In this document: positions 50,171 through 64,000 of the stretch, one piece after another
Layout of the letters: the number at the start of each line of letters is the position of its first letter
Position numbering within the stretch: position 1 is the first letter of the stretch
NCBI GenBank assembly: GCA_037903355.1
Contig: JBAJFE010000026.1
Span: 7,378,001-7,442,000, forward strand
Direction: 5' to 3'
Origin: Trichuris trichiura
Lineage: Eukaryota > Nematoda > Enoplea > Trichinellida > Trichuridae
DNA length: 64,000 bases
Position numbers and translations under genes: made by a program
Notes under the pieces: model-generated
Seen by the model: the letters and a program-made list of their open reading frames with translations, nothing else
Database searches by the model: none
Told to the model about the DNA's origin: nothing

Positions 50171-51239
50171 CGTACTAGCAGGTCGGACGGATAGGACCGA
50201 TAAATCACGCTGCCAGCGTGGCGTAGGCTCATGTAAAAATTTTTATCATATCGTTTCGCCTAGCAAAAGGCATTCACGTCGTCTGCAAGTGTCAGCCACT
50301 TCAGCTTTTCAAGTGTCTGCCATACTGCCGTTCTTGCCACTTCCTGCCATTTTTTTCTGAGTTATTTTTCCCTTATCGTATGTAGGATATGAACTAGGAA
50401 TATAAGTGCCAACTCTTCGTGATCATTGGCAACGAAGAGGCAATCATCCATTCTTCAACAGTCGTCGCCGACGTTGACTGATTTCGCTCACTGGCGACAA
50501 GAAGGGAACCATTTTTCGTTCCACTCGCGCTGCTGTCACACAGAAATGGGTGAAAGGCAGCGGGGACCTATGAAGGACGACGTTGGGGAAACGTTCGTCT
50601 AGCCTCGTCAAATATCGTTTAGTGTAGCAGGGCTGTGCAGGCATCCAGTGCTACACTGAGCGTATGCCGCCACATAGAATATCGTAAAGTAAGAGCACAG
50701 GGATCACCGCACGACAGAACAACTACAAACTCTCTGCGCATTGCGACTAACGGATTGGAACTAGTAGCTGTAAACTCAATTTACCTTAAGTAGGATTCAC
50801 AGGTTCCATAACTCCTGCTTATCAATAACGTCATGCGACGGCAAAGCTCGTAAACAAGCAAATTAAACGTTTTCTCATGAAAATAATCAGAAAACTTTTT
50901 TCAAGTGCAGAATGCTTAAAATCTAGACGTAAGCGTTGAAATTGTAGTTCTTTACCTCATACGGTTTGACCTGAATAGTAACCACGTCCGATGCCTGATG
51001 TAAGACTACTGGCACTGGAGCAGCTCCTTTACTTTTAGTTTGGGAAGTATTACCCACTTAGTTGAAACGTAGAACCTTTAACTGAATCCCAGCGGAAAAG
51101 TAGTGCTGCGGAGACGAAATCGAACTTGAGAGGAAGTCTAAGGCTGAACACGGCTGCAGAAGCATTACGCGCTCTAAGTCAAATCCAAAGGTGGCCCTTT
51201 GGCGACTGCCATCCGACTCTGTTTGCGGGAACGAAGTCT

Positions 51240-51735
51240 GACCTACAAACCGTCGGCTTCTTTCTCTTATACAGGTGCCATTGCAACTACATGTAATCTT
51301 ATTAACAACAGCAGGCCTCTGGTTTTACGGCACCTTGATCTTTCCATTTCGTAGAGCGGGTAGTAACCATGCTCAGGTTTGGAAATGCACCGTGAAATCG
51401 AGTGTTCTCCCTAGACGTTTGAGGCGTTCACAGACTCTTGCTTACTACGGAAGAACAGTCAGGAGGCCCTGCTCTTTTGGGCGGATAACCTTTGGCATGC
51501 ATATTCTACGCCGTATTATGGCGGAAAGGAAACTGACGGGGTTCGCTTTGTCATGAAGCGCTGCTTTAACGTGCCTCAGTTCTGCTTCAAGATACACTGC
51601 ATCGTAAATACTCGCTGCCCTGTCTGCCATCCCATGAATGATACTCGCCATCGCCGAGTACCGATGCTGAAAAGCGAAATGGAGGTAACGGATTAGAGTG
51701 GGTTAGCTTTCGGTAGACGGTTGTGCTTAACGTAC
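51240..51735 (-). mobile_element. Penelope-like element copy 2, thumb to GIY-YIG part
   Basis: It reads TVYRKLTHSNPLPPF near 51710, then DRAASIYDAVYLEAELRHVK at 51651-51445, then a degenerate KITCSCN at about 51300. This is the same order as copy 1, with stop codons and a changed Tyr in the nuclease start. It is separated from its own RT domain by the inserted MITE at 51788-52263. Confidence 0.7.
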
Positions 51736-51787
51736 TAGAACCACGGATGACCACAGCAGCCAGAAAAGATAAGTAGTTTTTTAGTTT

Positions 51788-52263
51788 AAAAAACTTTTTT
51801 ACGGTATTAACGCGTTCTTTTATTTATAACGTTTATTGCTGTTAATAAACGCTCCCAATGAAGCTTTCAGGTTCCGCCTGGACCCGTCTTTAGCGTGAAA
51901 TACATAAGCTCCGCCGCCGGGCTGGTCTCCTTGATCGCAAGCCCTTCTGTTCGACCAACATCTGCCATGGCCGCCGCTGTCAGCTCTATCGTGAGCCGCC
52001 GAGCTTTTGGACCCAAGTAATCAGTCAGACGTCAGATCTAGCTCCCAACCGACTTACCGCGACGGCGGTGGGGCAGCAACTGAGCGATAACGAGCAAATA
52101 AAACATACAAGCCCGTCTGATTTGAAAGAAACGGGTTTGAAATTATGTATTTCACGCTGAAGACGGGTCCAGGACGGACCCGAAAGCTTCTTGGGGAACG
52201 TTTATTAACAGCAATAAACGTTATAAGTAAAAGAACGGGTTAATACCGTAGAAAAGTTTTTTC
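51788..52263. mobile_element. MITE with 120-bp terminal inverted repeats
   Basis: The left arm (51788-51907) runs from AAAAAACTTTTTTACGGTATT to GAAATACATAA. The right arm (52143-52263) is its reverse complement with only scattered mismatches. The roughly 235-bp middle shows no frame. Inverted-repeat homology may extend weakly further outward through A/T runs, which hides the exact ends and any target duplication. It lies inside the second Penelope-like copy, between the RT palm and the thumb motif, so it inserted after that element. Confidence 0.9.
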
Positions 52264-52316
52264 AAAAAGAAAATCAAAAGAACCTGTTCAGAAGTAGAGG
52301 AAATAAAACGAGAAAA

Positions 52317-52737
52317 CTAATTTCTAGTTTCTTTTCTGATGCTAAAGAAAAGGGAATTTGAAAAGGTGCTGAGTAAGATATTCAAGAAATAGCTCTCCGC
52401 TAGCCGGCTCAACGATAGAGAAGATATCGCCCACGTACCGTTTGAAAAGAAGTGGGACACATGCGGCATTGGTGTTATTGAAGCTTTTGCCATCCAGAAG
52501 ACTTGAGCTAGAACGGTAGAGAGTCGGCTTCCCACTATTCCGTACGAAGAAGCTATCTTCAAACTCAACATGCTTTTCTTCATTGATCCAAAAAAAGATC
52601 AGTGTCAGGATGTGGAATGGATTGAGATTCATCCTATATACACGGCTTTTGTCCGCTACGAGAAGGTCGTCCAACACATGAAGGTTGTACGTGGTGAGCC
52701 TACTTCTGAAGAAGTTCTTGGCATTCCAGTTCATCAT
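52317..52737 (-). pseudogene. Penelope-like reverse transcriptase fragment
   Basis: On minus, the frame 52737-52342 ends with LFKRYVGDIFSIVE and then LFLEYLTQHLFKFPF. This matches the palm of Penelope-type reverse transcriptases (RYVDD, then EFLEHLN...F.FT). The first catalytic Asp of YVDD is Gly here, so it is inactive. HVEFEDSFF before it corresponds to the FEDSYF block. The MITE lies between this fragment and its thumb. Confidence 0.7.
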
Positions 52738-54600
52738 TATGTCTGTGAAAGATATGTTAAATTGTCTGGTTAGCTTGCAGAAGTCCTCACTCTTCTCTTC
52801 CCCATGAATAGCTTAACCAGAAATTTCAGATATGAGCACATCCTGGATTTCACACTATTTATGCCCGATACGTCTAGTTTCGACAGTATACTCCCGTAGA
52901 TGTCCTAACCTCTCCGATCCCGAGCCAGCCACCACTTAGAAATAACAGAAACCGTTGCGATTTCACAGTTATAACTTTTACCATACAATTTCGGCCAGCC
53001 GGTCAGATTCCACTGCAAAGCTTTAAAAATTACGATTACGTAAGAGAAGAGTAAATTTATAATTATTTTGCCTTTGGAAGTGTGCTGTTCACACTCGCTG
53101 ACAAATTAGGATTGGTTACCACGTAGTATTTACGCTGGCACTTAGAATTATAACCTGCGCACTGTTTTACTGTTTTGTTAAAGTTATTTACACAGTAACT
53201 GTCGGTTGGGGCGCTTGTAGCTTGGCATGGAGCTTTTTTGTGTGTGTATGGCCTGACTACGGGCTGTATAAAGGAAAGCTCTATGACCAGTGAATGGTCG
53301 AGGCCAACCGGTCAATTCGAGAAGTGCCAGTCGGTCTCGAGCTGGCGCTTCTGCAGTATTGGTTAACGAAGAGCCGAACCGTAAGTTTCTTTTTTAATCA
53401 AACTGCGAAGGTGTATTTTGATGGCTTAATAGTTTTATTTGTTTCATTAATCCTTCTGATAATCACCTTTAGTGTAATGCCCACCTAGGTAAAGTAAAGT
53501 TGTCTACTTGCCGTTCTTAAAAACTACCACTGTTAAATGTCCATCATTTTTAAGCCTGTTTACTTTTTCAGAGAAGCGGCCGGTTCGAGGTCTACTTGAC
53601 TGACGAATGAGCCAAGTGTGTGCCCGTTGCTGGGGAGAGAGCAAGGCTGTCGTCTAAGTATCGCTACTCGACGCAGCCATCTCGATTTGGACGAAATGTA
53701 AACATAATCCGCTATAACAGCGGTATTGTAAATAATGAAACAGCGCGAACTGAAGAGCGGAAGTACTGAAAAAGATGCCCCACAGCTAGGACGAGAAGAT
53801 AACGAGCTGGTTTTTCTGTTGTCCGTCCAGACAGCTGCGATTACTCAATCGCTAGATCGGGAAGCCGTCTAGAAGAATGACAGCAAAGTGGGACAGTTCC
53901 CTAAAAGGTCGTTGGTGTCGTTTCGTTCTACGACACGACCTTTAGACTGCAAGATGAGGAAGTGATTTCTTCCTACCAAGATGGATACGACGAATTCCAT
54001 GGTCTTTTGTCCAAGGGGCTTAATTGAGATGGAAATAGGTGTGCAAGTTCTCCATCTTTTGGACTGTTGGAGCGAAGTCCGCCAGCGAATGTTGAACGGA
54101 AAGCATATTAACGTCCGCTAGGCTGTGGAAAGGCAAAGGGACTTAGTCTCCTATTGAAGATGGTGCTCTGCTGCGTCTGATGAATCCCCAGCTCAATTTC
54201 AAGTGGTGTTATTGTTGAACCCGCGTTTCGTTACACTGATTTTCTGATATTTTCCGATTGTTTATATACGCTAATGACTGGGACAAATCACTCCGAAGGC
54301 TTGGTATTCCCTCTGTGCTTTTCTGTTTTCGTTGATCAATAATAAACGATTTTTGACGTTTAAAAAAATATCGTGAGACGAAAGTAGCTTAAGTGACAAC
54401 GGGAGTGACTTCAAATCGTAATCGCGAATGAATTCTTGGCCCAGTATCTCCCTTTCGCCTATTGGTGCATGTCTGCGACGATTGAACACATGTATGGGCG
54501 AAGCATAAACCCTGAACAGTCTCCATCCTGAATGGGCCTGCTTGAAAGCCTCCAATAAACTGAGGCCACAGACAAGCAGGTAATGCAATATCAGATGCAT
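52738..54600 (-). mobile_element. diverged upstream part of Penelope-like copy 2
   Basis: Two stretches tie this region to copy 1. 52960-53110 resembles 45480-45660, and about 54510-54560 (rc reads SVYWRLSSRPIQDGDCSG) resembles 44830-44890 (SVYWWLSFRPIQDEDCSG). Intervening DNA has no clear frame. The boundaries are approximate. Confidence 0.4.
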
Positions 54601-56124
54601 GTTCCTGGCGTCAACAGCGCGATGTCAGTCTCTGCAAGTGGTGAATAGCTTAACGAAGGCAGCAAAGACCGTCTGATCAAGGAAAACAACTGACCATCAG
54701 AAACCAGTTTCTTAAATGGTGTGGATGCAGCACCGCGAGGCGACATAGAAATAGTTCCCGCGGACTTATTTTTCCATATTCGTAATTGCCGGCCGGCTCT
54801 TTTGGTTCGAAAATAAATTAAAGTAGCGGCCAGTCATTGCGTTCGGTGAGAACGGTTTGTTGTTTTATACGACTGAGGAACAGCAAGTTTTTGATCAACA
54901 ATTCTGTTTATTTTGGGGAAACCTAAATCTCGAAATGCCTTGCTGCAATCAACTTATTAGACGAGAGTGGCTGGCCTGCGCCTATATTAACGTTTACCGA
55001 AAAGACCGTTGCCCTTATAGCCGTTGCCGCCAGGTGACTGCCCGTTTCGCGCTGGTAGCCTAATTGTCTTTAATGTATACGGTCGTTCTATTGTTCTCTT
55101 CCACGAGTTCGGATTAGAAAAGTTTTACTGTACTTCCCATGCTTTAATCGCTTTGTTTAAGACGATTTCGATTATTCCGAGCTTTGAGTGGTCTGCATTG
55201 ATCGTAATAAACGAAACCCGCCTTTATTAAAAGGCTAACAATGCTCAAACAGTAAGAAGGAAAAATGAAGCAATTCACTTTCATTGATGAACATGTACGG
55301 TTACTCATTCTTCCTTGTTGTAAATTCGTTATTCCAGCAATTAGTTTTTGATCAGTCGCGATTCATTAATAATAAAGTCGCTTGAAATTAAAGGGCGCCA
55401 AAGTAAAGGTAAGACTGGCCAAAGTTTCTCAGCACAATGTAGCATCACAAAAGTCTAAAGAAAGTTATCCGATGGATAAACGAACATATAAGTTTACCAT
55501 TCGCAACAAATGCTGCATCATAAGCGTCCAGCTTTGCGTCATTTAAATACCTAACACCATTGGCGTTTGGATAAACCCAGATTACTTGAAAAACCGTTTT
55601 GTTCGACAGATAAGGTCATCGATTAGCTAAAGATTTTAAGCGCATCCGTTTTATCAATACCTGTCAAAGCGATGCAGCTGAAAGTGAACGACCAGTCAAG
55701 TCAGCAAAGGTTCCTCCAGGTTGCCTTAGTTCTTTGTAACTTTGGGCCGCTGGAAAAGCAACAGAGCAGCTTCTAAGCACGGCAGCAGCTTTGGTTACCT
55801 TCAGGCTATTTGCCATGCGCCTATAGTACACTGGAATTCGGTGTCAAGCATTTAGCGCGTTCCTCCGAAGTTTAGTTATTAAGATTAGCATAAGAAAGCG
55901 TCTAAGTAACTCGGCGTTTTAGTCGGATCACTGAGAGAAAAGCACACTTACAGCCAACCTTCTCCTGATTTTTACTTGACCTGCAATTAGCCTAATTCAA
56001 CATCAATGACTGCAATGGGTTGAACTAAGGATAAGTACTAACGGTCAACTTTACTCGTACGAAAAATGCAACACAATGACTTCGCAAAACTTCTTGCGAA
56101 GGGAAGGATGAGTGTGTACATGCA
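54601..56124. other. intergenic, nothing recognised
   Basis: Short unsupported frames only. The 3' UTR of membralin must lie in the right part; I see no clear AATAAA on minus close to its stop. Confidence 0.4.
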
Positions 56125-60122
<3,998 letters not shown>

Positions 60123-60729
60123 GGGTGAATGATCAGCCGTTGCCACTTTAAGTATGGAGAATCATCCCTAACATAGTAAAAGAAGTTTTCAATGAACGGA
60201 TACCAAAGACGGCGTTGCGGAGACGCAAGAAGCAATAAGCTCTACATAAAGTGCTAGCATTAGCACTAGCGAACAATAGCGCTCGTAAAAAACCTACCAA
60301 CTGACCAACGATTACAAGTGCACAACGACCGAAAGCCAACTTTTTAAAAGACGTGCAGGTACGAATTAAATAAACATTCAATTTTCCGTAACTTAGACGT
60401 TTCTATTTTAGGTTGTCAATGCTTTATCGCAGATTATACTCGTTGAGCAGTTCCAATCATTTGACTGATAGTGGGCGCACGTTTCTTAACACAGTTATGA
60501 ACAACATCTTTTATTCAGTCAAAGTTTTTGTGCCAGACGAGTACAGTACAACGTTTGGAGGCTGACTATCAGTCCGAATTCTCAAGCAGCAAATAAATTA
60601 ATAGTATGAACTTTAGGTAAAATATGTAATCTATTAGAGCATATTTCCCACGAGGTAGGTAAGGCTTATTTTTCAAGTACTCCTGATCCGGCATGATGAC
60701 CTTGAGAAGCTCGAGAAGGGAGAAAAGGC
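60123..60729. other. upstream region of membralin
   Basis: Likely promoter and 5' UTR of membralin on minus. A 77-codon frame at 60148-60381 has no supporting features. Confidence 0.35.
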
Positions 60730-60958
60730 GCTTGTCTCTTAGGCGCCTCCCCCTCCGAGAAATGCAGGTTCTATTTTGGCAAACATGCCCTTAACTTGTT
60801 GTATGCATACTAGAGAGCGTGACCATCTGCTTTTTTTGTCCTTATCTAAATCTGAACCAAAACATAAGCTTTGTGTTTTGTCATATGCTTACGTAAAGGA
60901 AGAACAGGATAGCCTGCAAACTTACAGTATGACTGTGGGACGCCTAGGAGATAAGATC
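60730..60958. mobile_element. palindromic MITE, family member 2
   Basis: It starts GCTTGTCTCTTAGGCGCC and ends GGGACGCCTAGGAGATAAGAT. It matches the 38.38-kb element in reverse orientation: GAAATGCAGGTTC at its left corresponds to GAACCTGCATTTC at the right of the other, and GCAAACTTACAGTA to TACTGTAAGTTTGC. The length of about 229 bp is the same. No coding capacity. Confidence 0.75.
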
Positions 60959-61349
60959 CCTAAAAAGACTTAGTTTACATCATATAGTCGCTTATCGGTA
61001 GAAGGGCAGATGACAGAATTCTTATCAGCGATAATACTTGGCAGTACTATTTTTAAGCTAATACTACATACACTTTCTTGCCACCCCCGTAGTTAGCATT
61101 CATGGCAGCCACGCTCAGATTTATACTGGAGTAGTGGAAAAAACGCCAAGAGATTTCACTTTGTTGCAGATCGCATTGCCACGGGACATTGTGATGCAAG
61201 GACGCGCTGACTTTCATTGCACGTTAATGTTCAGCGCCATTCCTACTAATCGGAGTGGGTAGAAAGAAGCACCTCTCCGTTACGCTTTGATTGCTGACCA
61301 TAAGTTTCATGGATCTGATTACCCATTTACCCGCAAACATTCTACCGTA

Positions 61350-61475
61350 ACCCATGTCTAAATGCAGGTTCAATTCCGCAAAAATGCCAGCAATACTGAT
61401 TTCCCCAGACCGAAAGCCTAGGCTCAAATAAAAGCCCTACTAATTTAGACTTAGGCTTAGTAAGGCAAAACAACA
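61350..61475. mobile_element. fragment of palindromic MITE family
   Basis: AAATGCAGGTTCAATTCCGC and GCAAAAATGCC match the left end of the 60.73-kb copy. GAAAGCCTAGGCTC and GACTTAGGCTTAG follow as the folded core. The right end is lost. A 163-codon minus frame overlapping this region is probably a by-product. Confidence 0.5.
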
Positions 61476-64000
61476 AAGGCGAAAGACATGCAATAAGATG
61501 AAACACGCATTTTTCATTGGAAGGTTGGTTGCTCGCGGGCAAATACGCAGCAAGACTCACTATGCTTGTGACCAAAAACCAAATGGCAAAAGACAAGTAT
61601 CCATTACCCACCCTATTTGACTGCTGCGAATAAAGCGAGTTGCAGCATGATCCATTCTGCGGAGCGATCTGGGGTAGCTTAAAGCGTACCCGCATGCTGC
61701 TGCTGTGTACAAAGCTTTGTTTTGCCGTTTTTAATGATGACTGAAATTCTAAAATTAATTTGAAATTTAATGATGTGTACGTACTGTTTATTACATGCAG
61801 TGATAAGCGTCTTCTAGTCAACAAGCACTGCAAAGATTTGGTGCTGGCGTTTTGCTTTCCTTGTATTCTTCATAAGTCAGCAATAAAACAACGCGTTGAT
61901 CTTCATCTGAGCAGGGCACCTCTTTTAACTTATAATGTAAGCTCTCACAAATATAATATCGCAATAACCTCTGACAAGAGTTATTAAAACTGTAGACTAT
62001 CCAGCATGCTTCCTATATGAAGTTTAATTTTTAAAACTAGCTTATCTGATTGTTGAACAATTTTTAGGCTAGAAAAGGTTCCGTAAAGCAATACACAAAA
62101 AATGCACTTCGGAATTGAGGATGAAAGCATTTGAAAAAAGCGTGCCAGTTTTCAGCTAGATAAGATGCATTCGAATGGATTCTTTTTTAATGGTAAAAGT
62201 TTTAAACTACCGATTTGTATCATTAACGCTGAGGTTGTATAGTGGCTTTTACTTAATCTAATGGTAATAAGATATTAGCATCTCTGTGGGACTTTTATGA
62301 CATGCCGATGGGTTATGAAATGTGGAAGTGAACACAAAAATTTTTTTTTGGGTAGAAGCAGAATGATACGCCCGTTACGGCGGAGAAAAGCTCAGCTAGC
62401 AGTTAAGCACATTTCACTAAGTCTGAAACTACCATTACTTTGCCCATAATGACAACTAATGCTGACAGTTTAAATAAATGTGCTCTGATCGTCCGGGTTG
62501 TCTTTCCAACATGAGTGCACCGCATTAGCGGGTTACTAAACGAGCGTCTGGCCAAAACGTACGGACGAAAATTCGTATGATGTACTCTCGCGTCGGTGAA
62601 CCAACGCATTCAAATAGTTCTGAGCTAACAAAGCATTACTGCGCAAATAGTTTTTCTCAAAACTCGCGGATAACCAAAAGTACACATTTTCTTCCATAAA
62701 ATTGGACAGAATATTGTTGCTACGCATTCAGCTTTTCAGCCATGTACTCGTCATACTTGTTGCCCATTTTTTCTGGCTTGTAAAGTAAGAATATTTTGAT
62801 TTCTTTTCACCCAGTCAACTTTGAGTTAAAAGCGATCACGTGCGTCGTGCTGAGAATAATTTTCGGGGCAACTTCATTTTTAAAATTGGTCGTATTTCTG
62901 TCAATGTCCACAATAATCGATGCAAAAACGTGAAGCTTGCCTTACCGATAAGTACATTATGCAAATACGAAACTACTGCCATTCAAAGCTTGTTCGCCAA
63001 CTGGAAATTGTTGCGTTCGGGCATGGCTTAAACATTGCTTCTATTCTTCGACTGTGGCAGTCACCGCTCAACATTTGATGTCCATAGAAAGTACTTTTAT
63101 GTCAGTCGCTGCTGCTCACGTCCTGGTTCTCAAGATGTGAATGAGACGATAGGAAGTGATGCACGAAGTGTCACGAGTTACGCGCGAGAAGTTCCAGCGT
63201 TGCTGTCCTCCATGAGTTTCTCGGTTTCACGACTGGAATGGCATTATGCAATCCATTCATTGATGGAAGGTAACGGTTACGCAGAACCAACGTGGCAATA
63301 AAAATCCTTTGGCGCCGAATAAAGTTCTGTAACGCATATGTTAAGATAGTTAGCTTTGCATTAATAGGTTGGTTAAGCTGCTTTTTTGAGTAGCCTTGTT
63401 CTTCTCTTTCAACTTTATGTCGTTAATTTATTTTTTATGCAATCCGTCGATCAATAACTACAGACATGGAAAGCAGTGGTCATTATTGTTCAACGTGAAA
63501 AGCTGTGACTGTTCTCGACAATCTGTTCTCCACTTCTCAATTTCGGTCTTAATATTAATATCAGCATTAATATTTCATTTGAGATAAATTGATTTATTGC
63601 TGAACTGACAATGTTTTAGAGACCCGTTGGAAGAAGTATTGTGTTGATACTAAAGGAACTTGCATCGGCTGTTGCAGAATACACTTCGGCGGAATAAACG
63701 AGCTGTCGTTTCCCCCAGCGCTAAGTATGCTCACAGGCTTGCAGAAAACACTCGCCTATTTTGAGCTTTAAAACATTCACCAACTTGACCTTTATCTGCA
63801 CTCAGCGCGAGCTATGAATTTAGCGAAGGATACTTCTAAGAAGAGTGCGTTTTAAAATTTCAAATGCATATTATTAACTCCATTACAATTGTATGAACAT
63901 TCCGTCGATTACGTGGGTGCAGGTTAAGCATGCTGAAAAAGTAGATGACCAGCAAACGCATAACAATTTGGCTATGTTCTTCTCCACTACGCGAAACCAA
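61476..64000. other. right end of window, no supported gene
   Basis: Overlapping frames on both strands (minus 62403-62727, plus 62840-63301) lack recognisable domains. A short ATG frame on minus near 62755 (MGNKYDEYMAEKLNA, then stop) could be a first exon but is too short to judge. Confidence 0.35.

Larger units (their letters stand above)
48687..51735. repeat. duplicated block, copy B
   Basis: Direct-orientation partner of copy A with the same landmarks in the same order. Scattered substitutions and small indels separate the copies. It carries one, not two, of the roughly 540-bp units. The high similarity through non-coding parts points to a fairly recent segmental duplication or to two insertions of one composite element. 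Confidence 0.88.

Noticed and set aside
61342..61833. 163-codon minus ORF, longest simple minus frame in the window
   Set aside because: Runs through a MITE fragment and shows no domain; likely chance.

Overview
The window is nuclear DNA from an animal. Split genes with GT-AG introns encode metazoan cytoplasmic, ciliary, autophagy, ER and mitochondrial proteins, and no tRNA, rRNA or bacterial-type operon was recognised. Many introns are very short (about 34-75 nt by my models), intergenic regions are AT-rich and full of decayed repeats, and there is a decayed Penelope-like retroelement. Together these suggest a compact invertebrate genome, most likely a nematode and possibly a whipworm or Trichinella relative. 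That placement is inference; the eukaryotic gene models are not.

Layout. 1-17.1 kb: no gene I can support; a 60-bp minisatellite, decayed inverted-repeat elements and short spurious ORFs. 17.15-17.87 kb (+): an intronless R-Ras-type GTPase ending in CVLS. 18-23.3 kb: no gene seen. 23.3-26.5 kb (+): a ten-exon EFCAB7 homologue. 27.0-27.7 kb: an AT microsatellite and two hairpin-forming palindromes, one of them perfect and without a spacer. 28.5-30.2 kb (+): ATG14, a two-exon subunit of the autophagy PI3-kinase complex. 30.3-36.7 kb (-): an unrecognised 81-residue ORF, MIC13 (MICOS), a secreted protein with two tandem CS-alpha-beta (defensin-like) domains, and mitochondrial ribosomal protein S9, whose last four codons including the stop sit on a 13-nt coding exon. 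37-41 kb: repeats only. 41.2-44.8 kb and 48.7-51.7 kb: two copies of one duplicated block with a decayed HEAT-like ORF and the GIY-YIG end of a Penelope-like element. One block has an extra tandem unit of about 540 bp. The second Penelope copy runs to about 54.6 kb and is interrupted by a MITE with 120-bp terminal inverted repeats. 46.98-47.69 kb (+), between the blocks: NDUFB4, a complex I accessory subunit. 56.1-60.1 kb (-): membralin (TMEM259), modelled in ten exons. 60.7-64 kb: another member of a palindromic MITE family and nothing else I can support.

The genes are not one pathway. Three (MIC13, MRPS9, NDUFB4) act in mitochondria. ATG14 and membralin act at ER membranes (autophagosome nucleation and ER-associated degradation). 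EFCAB7 is a cilium-base Hedgehog regulator and the Ras protein a membrane-anchored switch. Splice sites were inferred by reading frame, phase and remembered family similarity, not by transcript evidence.
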